DNA of 35,773 nt, taken from contig JAIRXH010000086.1 in assembly GCA_031268385.1 (NCBI GenBank), positions 1 to 35,773 on the forward strand, given 5' to 3'. The DNA is from Treponema sp. (lineage in GTDB: Bacteria > Spirochaetota > Spirochaetia > Treponematales > Breznakiellaceae). Below, one piece after another: positions 23,770-31,856 of the stretch; the stretch's first letter is position 1, and each line of letters begins with the position of its first letter. The position numbers and the translations under genes were made by a program. The notes beneath the pieces are model-generated. The model saw only the letters and a program-made list of their open reading frames with translations, had not been told where the DNA came from and searched no databases.

Positions 23770-23803
23770 GTCTGTCCACAATGTATCTACATTATGGACA
23801 GAC
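23770..23803. repeat. Strong 16-base hairpin between the TPR lipoprotein gene and rdgB
   Basis: Arms gtctgtccacaatgta (23770-23785) and tacattatggacagac (23788-23803) are complementary but for one position, around a 2-base loop. It lies 7 bases after the TPR gene stop and 24 bases before the rdgB start on the minus strand. There is no T-run; it may act as an attenuator, an mRNA processing site or a repeat. Confidence 0.6.
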
Positions 23804-23809
23804 TCTAAT

Positions 23810-24820
23810 TTAGCGGGAAGAACCGGGCGGCCTGAATCCAAGCCGCCGCGCTTCGGCGAGATCCTCTTCCGCCCTGTCCGTTTCGCCCAGCGACCGCCGC
23901 GCGGTTCCCCGGTTGTACCAGGCAAGCGAAAAATCCCGCTTCAGGATTATGGCCCGCGAAAAGTCGGCGACGGCCTGCTCGTCTTCGCCCCTGTAGTACC
24001 GGGCCGTTCCCCGCTGGTTATACGCCGCCGCGTTCTCAGGCTCAAGTTCGATGAGCGCCGAAAAGTCGGCGACGGCCCTGTCGTATTCACCCTGTTCGCG
24101 GTAGGAATAGCCCCGGTTAAACCAGGCGTCCCCGTAATCCCGCTTCACCGTTATGGCGCGGGTGTAATCCTCTATGGCCCGCTTCCCTTCTCCCTTTTGG
24201 GCGTAGGCGCAGCCCCGGCAGTTGTAGGCCGCGGCGTATCCGCCTGCCAGAGCGATGGCGGCGGTATAATCGGCAATGGCGCGATCCAGATCGCCCCTCT
24301 CGTGGCTGGCCCTGCCCCGTGAAAAAAAAGCCTGGGCAAAATCGGCCTTGAGGGCTATTGCCCCGTTGTATTCGGCAATTGCCTTCGCGTATTCCCGCGC
24401 CCTGAAATACCGTTCTCCCATAATATAGGAAACGACATGCCGTTCCACGCCCATTTGCAGGAGCACTTCGGGGGCCGCCGTTTTGTAATTGACCGGATCG
24501 ATCTCTTCCGTAAAGACGCCTATGCCCGGCCTTCCCCGTATGCCGCCGGGCAGGATGGGGGTCCTGCCGCCCGCCTCTCTTCCCGAGGCCTCCGCGTTTC
24601 GCGGAACGGCGGGGGCGGGAACGGTGGAGGCGGCCGGGTTTTCCGCCGGGGGATCTTCGGCCGCCAAAGGCGCTTCGGGAATTTTTTCCAGGGCCGCCGC
24701 CGTTTCCAGCGGGGGGCCGGCGGCGGGAACTGTTTCGCTCTTTTCCGCCCCGCAGCCGGAAAAAAGCGCGGCAGCCAGCAAAAGGATGCCTGATTTCCGG
24801 GACGCCTTCATCTCCTTCAT
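23810..24820 (-). CDS. TPR-repeat lipoprotein, 336 aa
   Basis: The start is ATG 24818-24820; the second in-frame ATG (24811) follows aaggag with no spacing. The N-terminus is a lipoprotein signal with LFSGC and Cys23 as the acylated residue. A Pro/Ala/Glu-rich linker (~30-100) leads to about six 34-residue tetratricopeptide repeats, with signature W/Y-x-x-RG-x-A-x-x-x-x-G-x-x-x-x-A-x-x-D-Y/F-x-x-A-I, which bind partner proteins. It is presumably anchored in a membrane facing the periplasm. Partner unknown. It has no ribosome site, and a TATACT box lies 7 bases before the ATG. Confidence 0.88.
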   Translation of the reverse strand: MKEMKASRKSGILLLAAALFSGCGAEKSETVPAAGPPLETAAALEKIPEAPLAAEDPPAENPAASTVPAPAVPRNAEASGREAGGRTPILPGGIRGRPGIGVFTEEIDPVNYKTAAPEVLLQMGVERHVVSYIMGERYFRAREYAKAIAEYNGAIALKADFAQAFFSRGRASHERGDLDRAIADYTAAIALAGGYAAAYNCRGCAYAQKGEGKRAIEDYTRAITVKRDYGDAWFNRGYSYREQGEYDRAVADFSALIELEPENAAAYNQRGTARYYRGEDEQAVADFSRAIILKRDFSLAWYNRGTARRSLGETDRAEEDLAEARRLGFRPPGSSR

Positions 24821-24827
24821 GACGGAC

Positions 24828-24857
24828 AGTATACACCGCATGTATGGGGAATAGCAA
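24828..24857 (-). promoter_or_regulatory. Promoter of the TPR lipoprotein gene, predicting a leaderless mRNA
   Basis: On the minus strand, TTGCTA (complement of 24852-24857), an 18-base spacer and TATACT (complement of 24828-24833). Seven bases then lead to the ATG, so the transcript should start at or one base before the start codon. Confidence 0.55.
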
Positions 24858-24916
24858 TGTTCCTCGGGATTGCTCCCAGGGCCAGCGCATATAAAATCAT
24901 CCCGGCAAGAAATCAG

Positions 24917-24962
24917 AATTGTTACCGAATTCGGAATTGCTGCGCCCTCCGACTTCACAATT
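24917..24962. repeat. Imperfect inverted repeat in the divergent intergenic region
   Basis: Left arm aattgttaccgaattcgga (24917-24935) and right arm tccgacttcacaatt (24948-24962) pair imperfectly. The core GAATTCGG-ATTGC and TGCGCC are repeated near 28070-28105 before phoH. This suggests a small intergenic repeat family. Confidence 0.4.
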
Positions 24963-24982
24963 ACTACACAATCAAGACATAC

Positions 24983-24988
24983 TATAAT
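24983..24988 (+). promoter_or_regulatory. -10 box for the two-component operon
   Basis: A perfect TATAAT lies 44 bases before the response regulator ATG. No good -35 is seen at 16-18 bases (ttacta at best), so an activator may be needed. AAGGAGG (25022-25028) precedes the ATG by 4 bases. Confidence 0.5.
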
Positions 24989-25032
24989 CACATAGAGGCA
25001 GTTCCGGAATCCGGCAGTTCCAAGGAGGGGCC

Positions 25033-25734
25033 ATGAAAGAGAAGCCTGTTGTTTTGGTAGTCGATGACGAGGAAAAAATCCTGGAACTGGTAAAATCATA
25101 CCTTGAAATAAACGGGTACCGGGGAATATGCGCGAAAACCGGAAAAGAGGGCCTGGATTATTTTCAGAACAATCACGTGGACCTTTTGCTGCTTGATTTA
25201 ATGCTGCCTGATGTATCCGGGGAAGATCTGTGCCGCACGGTTCGTTCCGTTTCGGATATACCTGTCATCATGATAACCGCCAGGGCGGATGAGGAGAGCG
25301 TTATTCACGGGCTTGCTATCGGGGCCGACGATTATGTGTGCAAGCCCTTTAGTCCCCGGCAGCTTATGGCGCGGGTAAAGACGGCGCTGCGGCGGACGGA
25401 CGGCGGACTTGACGGGAAACGTTTTGTATCAGGCGATCTGCTTGTGGATACCGGGAACAGGCGGATAAGCCGGGGCGGCAAAGAACTGCCCCTTACTTCC
25501 CACGAGTACAGGATATTGGCCCTTCTCATGTCCCGGCCCATGAAGATATTTACCCGTGATGAAATAATCGAATATACCAAAGGGGAAGACTACGACGGAT
25601 TTGACCGGGCTGTCGACACTCATATCAAAAAAATACGCCGGAAGATTGGCGACGATCCAAAATCTCCGCGCTACATCATGACTGTCTACGGCATGGGCTA
25701 CCGTTTCGCGGACGGCGGAGAGGGGCCGGTATGA
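25033..25734 (+). CDS. OmpR/PhoB-family response regulator
   Basis: A 233-residue DNA-binding response regulator. The receiver domain (1-~118) has acidic D11-D12, phospho-acceptor D55 (LLLDLMLP), the Thr of MITAR and the Lys of CKPF. The C-terminal winged helix (~130-228) contains LPLTSHEYRILALLMSRP and AVDTHIKKIRRKIGDDPKSPRYIMTVYGMGYRF, the OmpR/PhoB signature. It is followed by its histidine kinase with an ATGA overlap. The stimulus and target genes are not apparent from context. Confidence 0.95.
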   Translation: MKEKPVVLVVDDEEKILELVKSYLEINGYRGICAKTGKEGLDYFQNNHVDLLLLDLMLPDVSGEDLCRTVRSVSDIPVIMITARADEESVIHGLAIGADDYVCKPFSPRQLMARVKTALRRTDGGLDGKRFVSGDLLVDTGNRRISRGGKELPLTSHEYRILALLMSRPMKIFTRDEIIEYTKGEDYDGFDRAVDTHIKKIRRKIGDDPKSPRYIMTVYGMGYRFADGGEGPV

Positions 25735-27152
25735 TAAGCCTTAAAAACCGCCTTATCCTGACCTACGCGGCGTTTGTCTCGGGCGCGCTTTTGGTGTTAA
25801 CGGTTATCATCAACCTTTCCGTGGAGGCGGTTTTCGAGAAACTGGCCAGGGACAATATCAGGGAACGAAGCGGCGAGATCATACGGACAGTTACCGAACA
25901 GTACAGCCTGACTTCGGGATTCGACACGGCCTCTCTTGAAGCGCTGGGAATGTATTTTGTCCATGACGGTTATATCGTGACCGTTGAAGACCCGGACGGG
26001 GAAATTGTCTGGGACGCCCGGTCCGCCGATATGCTGCACTGTACGGCGGTTCTTGACGATATCGCCGAACGGATGAAAAGGAAATACGGTCTTAACGGCA
26101 CGATACAGAACCACCGCTATCCCCTGGGTTCGGCGATGGAAAATATCGGTTCGGTCAGGATAGAAACCTACGGTCCCTTTTTTTACAGTGAAACGGAATT
26201 CGGATTCTTGACCAGCATAAACAGGGTTTTGCTTGCCGCGGGGACAAGTTTTACCCTCCTCATTGCCGCTGTTTCGGTGTTTCTGGCCTCGGGTATTTCC
26301 CGTCCCATTCTCAGGGCCAGCGAAGCGGCCAGGCGGCTCGCGGGGGAACATTCACGGGCCCCTGGGGGGAAAACGCCGGTACGGATACGGGACGATTACA
26401 AAACAAGGGAACTGCGCGAACTTTCCCGTTCAATCAACGATTTGGCGGGGGAACTGGAAGAAGGGGAACGGCGGCAGAGGCAGCTTGTTTCCGATGTGGC
26501 CCACGAACTGCGCACCCCTCTTGCGTGCCTGCGGGGATCGGTGGAGGCCATGATTGACGGGGTGTGGGAGCCGGGCCCGGAGCGCCTTCTTGGCTGCCAG
26601 GAGGAAATTTTGCGGCTTGCCTCGCTGGTTGACGATCTTGGCCTTCTTGCCAGTCTTGAATGGGAGCGCGTCACGCTTGAAAAGACGGATTTCGATATGG
26701 CGAAACTGCTTGAAAGTACTGTCCGCCAGTTTCTCCCCGCCGCCCGGAGCAAGAATATAGGGATCAGGCTGGATGCTGAACCGTGTCAGGTTCATGGGGA
26801 TTACAACCGGCTCAAACAGGTTTTTATCAACCTTTTGTCCAACGCGGTAAACTATACGGACCGGGGTTCCATTACGGTCAGCGCCGGACAAATATCCGGC
26901 GAAGGAAAAACGCCGGGGTGTGTTGTTTCTGTCGCCGATACGGGCATTGGAATTCCCGCCGCCGCGCTTCCCCATATCTTTGAGCGTTTTTACCGTTCCG
27001 ACAAATCCCGGAACCGGAAAACCGGCGGCGCGGGCATAGGGCTTGCCATAGCCGCCGCCATTGTAAAGGCCCACGGAGGCCGGATAAGCGCGGAAAGCAA
27101 TGTCCCGGACGCCGGTCCGCCCGGAAGCGTTTTCAGGGTGGAACTGTATTGA
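25731..27152 (+). CDS. Sensor histidine kinase, BaeS-like
   Basis: A 473-residue membrane sensor. Two membrane segments (~9-30 and ~166-187) enclose a periplasmic domain of about 135 residues. A HAMP linker (~188-245) precedes the H-box SDVAHELRTPLA with phospho-acceptor H258. The N-box (INLLSNAVNYT), DTGIGIP and the GAGIGLAIA box complete the ATPase domain. The periplasmic part is of no type I recognise, so the signal is unknown. Partner of the upstream response regulator. Confidence 0.94.
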   Translation: MISLKNRLILTYAAFVSGALLVLTVIINLSVEAVFEKLARDNIRERSGEIIRTVTEQYSLTSGFDTASLEALGMYFVHDGYIVTVEDPDGEIVWDARSADMLHCTAVLDDIAERMKRKYGLNGTIQNHRYPLGSAMENIGSVRIETYGPFFYSETEFGFLTSINRVLLAAGTSFTLLIAAVSVFLASGISRPILRASEAARRLAGEHSRAPGGKTPVRIRDDYKTRELRELSRSINDLAGELEEGERRQRQLVSDVAHELRTPLACLRGSVEAMIDGVWEPGPERLLGCQEEILRLASLVDDLGLLASLEWERVTLEKTDFDMAKLLESTVRQFLPAARSKNIGIRLDAEPCQVHGDYNRLKQVFINLLSNAVNYTDRGSITVSAGQISGEGKTPGCVVSVADTGIGIPAAALPHIFERFYRSDKSRNRKTGGAGIGLAIAAAIVKAHGGRISAESNVPDAGPPGSVFRVELY

Positions 27153-27236
27153 CGCGGCAAACGGCCCGAAGGGATGTACAGCGGATAGTACGCGGATATT
27201 GAGACGGAAAACAAAAAGGCCAACGGCCGTATTACA

Positions 27237-27276
27237 GGGTAACGCCGATTAACTTGTGGCTAATGAGTGTTCGTCC
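27237..27276. repeat. Copy of the GGGTAACGCYGAT dispersed repeat
   Basis: The sequence gggtaacgccgattaac (27237-27253) followed by ttgtggctaat matches 243-270 (gggtaacgctgataaac, gtgtggccaat) at nearly every base, but the right arm has decayed. It lies 85 bases after the histidine kinase stop. Confidence 0.55.
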
Positions 27277-27356
27277 CAACCAACGCCGGCGCCCTGCGCC
27301 CTGTCCGACTTTCCAAAAAGCCGGAAAAGAGGTATATTTGGCAACAGGAGATAATT

Positions 27357-27977
27357 ATGGACGCCGCACAGACAACACCGGAGTGGAGAGCCGCCGCCGA
27401 TGAAATTTGGGCAATCTTGAGGGAAAACGCCCAACTGATAAAAGATACCGACCGCCAGATGAAAGAGACCGATCTCCAGATGAAAGAGACTGACCGCCAG
27501 ATGAAGGAAACGGGCCTCCAGATGAAAGAGACCGACAGACGGCTTGGGCAGCTTACCAACCGTTTCGGTGAAATGGTTGAATATATGATTGTCCCAAACC
27601 TTGTGTCGAAATTTCATGAATTGGGCTTTGAATTCGAAAAAACCCACCGCGATACCGAAATCAGGGACAGGGAACATGCTATATTCACCGAAGTTGACGT
27701 TTTTCTGGAAAACGGCGACAAGGTGATGATTGTTGAAATCAAGACCAAGCCCAATGTTGATGATATAAACGATCATATTGAGCGTATGGAAAAACTGCGC
27801 ACATACGCGGATTTGCACAATGACAAACGGAACTATCTGGGGGCGATGGCGGGAGTTGTTTTTGGCGACAGTGAAAAAACGTATGCCTTGAAAAAAGGTT
27901 TTTATGTGATTGAGCCGTCCGGCGATACGTTCAATATCACCCCGCCAACAGGCACGTATCATCCGCGTGAATGGTAA
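27357..27977 (+). CDS. Coiled-coil protein with PD-(D/E)XK nuclease-like domain, 206 aa
   Basis: ATG 27357 follows AGGAG (27346-27350) by 6 bases; longer in-frame starts upstream lack such a site and would run through the repeat. Residues 31-62 are near-perfect heptads of the form DRQMKET, predicted to form a coiled coil, encoded by four 21-base tandem units (27450-27533). The rest carries E112-V-D114 and, after a turn, VEIK (E127, K129), the arrangement of a PD-(D/E)XK active site. Similar stand-alone proteins (DUF3782-type) are common in spirochaetes and cyanobacteria and are of unknown role. It stands alone. Confidence 0.82.
   Translation: MDAAQTTPEWRAAADEIWAILRENAQLIKDTDRQMKETDLQMKETDRQMKETGLQMKETDRRLGQLTNRFGEMVEYMIVPNLVSKFHELGFEFEKTHRDTEIRDREHAIFTEVDVFLENGDKVMIVEIKTKPNVDDINDHIERMEKLRTYADLHNDKRNYLGAMAGVVFGDSEKTYALKKGFYVIEPSGDTFNITPPTGTYHPREW
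27450..27533 (+). repeat. Four 21-base tandem repeats encoding coiled-coil heptads
   Basis: Units start at 27450, 27471, 27492 and 27513 and each encode a variant of DRQMKET (DRQ, DLQ, DRQ, GLQ). The first three bases of units alternate, giving a higher-order 42-base period. Copy number could change by slippage without shifting the frame. Confidence 0.85.
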
Positions 27978-28137
27978 TAACAACAGCCGTTTTGTGCGGC
28001 AATTCCCGATTGTTTACAGGCCGAAAAGAGACCCGGCGGATTTTTCAGGACTCTTTTCAGATTTGGGATGTTGAATTCGGCATTGCCGCAAGGTTGCGCC
28101 GCCTTCCGAAGCCTCAAATTGAAATGTTACCGAAGCC

Positions 28138-28165
28138 TTGACGGATTTGAGGCGGGGGTTATACA
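28138..28165 (+). promoter_or_regulatory. Promoter of the phoH operon with overlapping inverted repeat
   Basis: TTGACG (28138-28143), 16 bases, TATACA (28160-28165). The predicted start near 28172 leaves about 15 bases before TTG 28187. A 9-base inverted repeat, gcctcaaat (28111-28119) and atttgaggc (28145-28153), overlaps the spacer and could be an operator. Direct repeats ccgaagcct start at 28107 and 28130. Confidence 0.45.
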
Positions 28166-28186
28166 CTATCTTTGTATGGAGTATAT

Positions 28187-29146
28187 TTGGAGGACAGCAT
28201 AACGATAGTCTTGGACAGCAAGGATCTTCTGTCCGGGGTTTGCGGCGCCAATGACGGAAATCTCAGGCTTATCGAAGGCTCTCTGGGGGGCCGGATAGCC
28301 GCCCGCGGCAACGAGATCAGGCTGGAAGGGGCGGATGAAACCGGCAGACGGCGTTTCAGGACGATGATGAACAGTCTTATCGCGGTGGTTCGTGAGGGGG
28401 AATACCCGACGGCGGATTATGTCCGTTCGCTTGCCGGCGCCGGCGAGAATGGCGGCGCGGAGGACGATCAGGACCAGACAATCCGCATTCCCCGCGGCTT
28501 CGGCCGTGTCCACCCCCGTAGCGGAAATCAGGCCGCCTATATACGGGGCATGCGTTCTTCGGATATCAGCTTCTGTGTAGGACCCGCCGGTACGGGAAAA
28601 ACCTACCTCGCCATAGCCGAGGCGTTGCGGCTGGTGCTCTCGAAAAAGCTCCGCAAGCTCGTGTTGACCCGCCCCGTGGTGGAAGCGGGGGAAAGCCTCG
28701 GGTTTCTTCCGGGGGATCTTGCCCAGAAAATACATCCTTACCTCAGACCCCTGTACGACGCCATGGAATCTCTTGTTCCCTTTGAAATAATACGCCGTAT
28801 GGAAGAAACCGGAACCATAGAGATAGCCCCCCTTGCGTACATGCGGGGAAGGAGCCTTAACGATTCGGCGGTGATTCTGGACGAAGCCCAGAATACCACG
28901 AAGGAACAGATGAAGATGTTTCTTACCAGAATAGGGGAGGGGGCCCGGGCGGTGATCACAGGTGATACCACCCAGATCGATCTTCCCCGGCGTATCGATT
29001 CGGGTCTGATCCATGCCGTTTCCGTTCTTGAAGGGGTCGACGGCATACATTTTTCCTGGCTTCACACCTCCGATGTCGTGCGGAATCCCCTTGTCAGGAA
29101 GATCATTGAGGCTTATGACGCCGCCGAAAGAGAAAAAGAGCCGTGA
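28187..29146 (+). CDS. phoH: PhoH family ATPase
   Basis: PhoH proteins are P-loop ATPases related to SF1 helicases and are implicated in RNA metabolism together with YbeY. The Walker A GPAGTGKT (132-139) and Walker B VILDEAQNT are present, plus the typical VEAGESLGFLPGDL segment. TTG 28187 is chosen since GGAG (28178-28181) precedes it by 5 bases; an in-frame TTG at 28172 without such a site would add five residues. No ATG is available in frame. It leads the operon and overlaps pgpH by GTGA. Confidence 0.93.
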   Translation: MEDSITIVLDSKDLLSGVCGANDGNLRLIEGSLGGRIAARGNEIRLEGADETGRRRFRTMMNSLIAVVREGEYPTADYVRSLAGAGENGGAEDDQDQTIRIPRGFGRVHPRSGNQAAYIRGMRSSDISFCVGPAGTGKTYLAIAEALRLVLSKKLRKLVLTRPVVEAGESLGFLPGDLAQKIHPYLRPLYDAMESLVPFEIIRRMEETGTIEIAPLAYMRGRSLNDSAVILDEAQNTTKEQMKMFLTRIGEGARAVITGDTTQIDLPRRIDSGLIHAVSVLEGVDGIHFSWLHTSDVVRNPLVRKIIEAYDAAEREKEP

Positions 29147-31353
29147 AGACCAGTCCGGGACGTTTTGAAGGGGTGAAATCCGTCCTCCATCTTTCGAGTT
29201 TCCGTTCCGGCCCGGCGGCGGTGAGTTTTGCCGCCCTGCTTGCCGTTGTTTTTGTTGTTGTGTGGAACATGAACCGCGGCGGCATACTTGAGGACATGGG
29301 AGAATTCGAGGCGGGCAAGGTCGCGGAACAGGATGTCACGGCCCACGAAGATATCAGCTATGTGGACGAAGACGCTACCGCGCTCCGCAGGCAGGCGCAG
29401 GAGCGGCTTGTTCCTGCCGTGTTTCGTTTTTCCGAAGACGCGGACGGAAAGATCCGCGAAGCCTGGAACACGTTCTCCGCCTTTTCGGACGATCTTGCGG
29501 AGAGGGGCCTTTCGGCCGAGACCGCCAAGCGTTCGGTGCAGGCTGAATATCCCGGCTGTTTTTCCGGCGAGGTGCTTGACGTGTGGTTTTTCTCTCCCGT
29601 TTCCTTCGCGGAAGAGGGGAGGGCTGTGGTGGACGCGCTTCTAAGGCGGGGCATTTTTGCCCTTTCGGAACTGGAGCTTGAACCGTACAACCCCGATGTC
29701 GTGGAACTCCTTTCCACCAACGGTTCGCGTACCGAACGGGAACTGGTGTCCTACGGAAACATCGTCACCCTCAGAACCGCGGGGGAGGAGGCGCGTTCCT
29801 TCGCCCTGGACGGGAATTTTTCCCCGCCGTTCACGGCCGTCGCGGCGGACATGATTCTTCCCTTTTTAAGGGAAAATGTGTTTTTTTCTTCCGAAGATAC
29901 CCAGCAGCGGGTCGCCGAAACCCTGGTGCGTGTGGAGCCGGTGCTCAGGCACATCGAGCGGGGCAAGCGGGTAATCAGGAAGGGTTTCATCATTACCGAA
30001 GAGAACATGAGGGAACTGCGGGAACTTGACACGACCCGTTCCGGCCGGGACCCCCAGGGCATTGCCGGCCGCGTATTGCTCCTCCTTCTGCTTTATGTCT
30101 TTCTGGTGCTTTTCTGCCGGCAGAAGATCGACGGGCGATTCCTTTCCGATCAGGAACTGTACCTGGTCGCCGCGATTGTGTCCCTGTACTTCATACTGGC
30201 GGTCTTTGTCAGCGGATTTTCTCCGAACTCCCTGCCTGTTTCCGTGGTCCTTCCCACCGCGCTCGCGGTAATGCTTCCGGCTATTCTGGTAACGCCGCAG
30301 CTTGCCCTTTTTTTGGCCATGGTTCTTCCCCTGGGCGCCTTTCTTACCGGTTCCTTCGACATGCCTTCCTATATTTTCGCCCTTGTTTCCGCGGTTGCCG
30401 CTTCCTACGCCTTAAGGGGCGCCCAAAAAAGAATGGATCTTGTCAGGGCGGGCGTCATCATCGCGGTGGCGAATATCGTGGCGGCGGTTATCATTATCCT
30501 TGGCCGCCGCTCGGGGTCCGCCTCCTGGCCGCCGCTTCTTTTCTGGGCCGGCTTCAACGGACTGGCGTCGGGCATGCTGGTGCTGGGCTTTCTGCCGCCG
30601 CTTGAACAGGTTCTGAACGCGGCGACTCCCTTCAGGCTTATGGAGCTGTCGGATCTTAACGCGCCCATTTTGAAACGGCTTTTTACCGCCGCGCCGGGAA
30701 CCCACGGTCATTCCATCATGGTGGCGAATCTTGCCGAAGCGGCCTGCCAGGACATAGGGGCCAATCCCCTGCTTGCCCGTGTGGGGGCCTACTATCACGA
30801 TGTGGGCAAGATGGAGCAGCCCGAATATTTTGTGGAGAACCAGACGGTCTACAACAAGCACGACGATACCCCGCCCCGGCTTTCCGCTACGGTCATTCGC
30901 AGTCACGTCAAGCTCGGCGTGGAAAAGGCGCGGAGCCTCGCCCTTCCCCGGCAGGTGATCGACATTATCGCGGAACACCACGGCAACTCGGTGATAAGCT
31001 GGTTCTACAACAAGGCCCTTAAACAGGAGACCCAGGTGAACATGGAGGACTTTACCTATCCGGGAAATCCTCCCCGTTCGCGGGAATCCGCGGTGGTCAT
31101 GCTTGCCGACGTGACGGAGGCCGCGGTGCGTACCCTCAGCAAGCCGACCGCCGCGAAGATGGAGAAATTCATTCAGGAACTTTTTACCGCCAAGGTTGAA
31201 CACGGGCAGCTTGCCGAATGTGAACTTACCTTTCGGGATCTGGAAATAATAAAAAAAGCCTTTGTCCGGGTGCTGGCCGGTCATTATCATTCCCGCATCG
31301 AGTATCCCAAACAGGCAAAGGAAACTCTCCGGAGCGGGGAAGGCCCCTCATGA
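29143..31353 (+). CDS. pgpH: PgpH-type 7TM-HD cyclic di-AMP phosphodiesterase
   Basis: A 736-residue membrane protein. After one N-terminal membrane segment (~27-45) comes a large extracytoplasmic 7TMR-HDED domain, then about seven membrane segments (~305-500) and a cytoplasmic HD domain with H521 and the H552-D553 pair (YYHDVGK) and the later EHHG. PgpH enzymes hydrolyse c-di-AMP to pApA. It is therefore the likely counterpart of CdaA at 13247. GTG 29143 overlaps the phoH stop, and ybeY begins in its last codons (ATGA). The enzyme specificity is inferred from family membership. Confidence 0.9.
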   Translation: MKTSPGRFEGVKSVLHLSSFRSGPAAVSFAALLAVVFVVVWNMNRGGILEDMGEFEAGKVAEQDVTAHEDISYVDEDATALRRQAQERLVPAVFRFSEDADGKIREAWNTFSAFSDDLAERGLSAETAKRSVQAEYPGCFSGEVLDVWFFSPVSFAEEGRAVVDALLRRGIFALSELELEPYNPDVVELLSTNGSRTERELVSYGNIVTLRTAGEEARSFALDGNFSPPFTAVAADMILPFLRENVFFSSEDTQQRVAETLVRVEPVLRHIERGKRVIRKGFIITEENMRELRELDTTRSGRDPQGIAGRVLLLLLLYVFLVLFCRQKIDGRFLSDQELYLVAAIVSLYFILAVFVSGFSPNSLPVSVVLPTALAVMLPAILVTPQLALFLAMVLPLGAFLTGSFDMPSYIFALVSAVAASYALRGAQKRMDLVRAGVIIAVANIVAAVIIILGRRSGSASWPPLLFWAGFNGLASGMLVLGFLPPLEQVLNAATPFRLMELSDLNAPILKRLFTAAPGTHGHSIMVANLAEAACQDIGANPLLARVGAYYHDVGKMEQPEYFVENQTVYNKHDDTPPRLSATVIRSHVKLGVEKARSLALPRQVIDIIAEHHGNSVISWFYNKALKQETQVNMEDFTYPGNPPRSRESAVVMLADVTEAAVRTLSKPTAAKMEKFIQELFTAKVEHGQLAECELTFRDLEIIKKAFVRVLAGHYHSRIEYPKQAKETLRSGEGPS

Positions 31354-31856
31354 ACCGTATAGATGTTTCCGCCGAAGAAGTTCCCCTGCCTTCCTGGGAC
31401 GGGAAGGTCAGGCGTTTTCTTCGCAAGGTTCTTGCCGGACTCGGCCGCGATGGCTGGGATCTTTCGGTGCTGTTCTGCGGCGACAGGTACATTCGTTCCC
31501 TCAACGCCCGTTTCAGGCACAGGGACGAAGCGACCGACGTGCTTTCCTTTCCGCTGGGCGCCTCCCTTCCCGGCGGCCGCCGCCTGCCCGGGGATATCGT
31601 CATCTCCCTTGATGCCCTCCGTGAAAACGCCCGTTCCTTTCACGTTACCGAGGATGAAGAACTGCGCCGCCTTCTTGTTCACGGCGTTCTTCACCTTGAC
31701 GGCATGGATCACGCGGGCATTGGTGAGGATGAGCCCATGCTCTGTCTTCAGGAACGCATCCTCGCGGGCCTTGCCGGGGAACGTATCCTTCCGGGGGAAA
31801 GGCCCTGTCCGTCCGCGCCTTCCGGAAGACGCGGGCTTTCCGGGGAGGCCGTATGA
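31350..31856 (+). CDS. ybeY: Endoribonuclease / rRNA maturation factor YbeY
   Basis: YbeY is a zinc-dependent factor required for 16S rRNA 3'-end maturation and ribosome quality control. The 168-residue protein has the metal motif HGVLHLDGMDH with H111, H115 and H121; the usual Gly-Tyr-Asp-His is Gly-Met-Asp-His here. The core ATDVLSFPL is typical. The C-terminal ~25 residues (from LPGERPCPSAP) are an extra basic tail. ATGA overlaps join it to pgpH and corC. Confidence 0.94.
   Translation: MNRIDVSAEEVPLPSWDGKVRRFLRKVLAGLGRDGWDLSVLFCGDRYIRSLNARFRHRDEATDVLSFPLGASLPGGRRLPGDIVISLDALRENARSFHVTEDEELRRLLVHGVLHLDGMDHAGIGEDEPMLCLQERILAGLAGERILPGERPCPSAPSGRRGLSGEAV

Noticed and set aside
23810-24400. 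About 102-base periodicity suggesting a tandem repeat or CRISPR-like array
   Set aside because: It is the coding periodicity of 34-residue TPR units; no short identical repeats with unique spacers exist.
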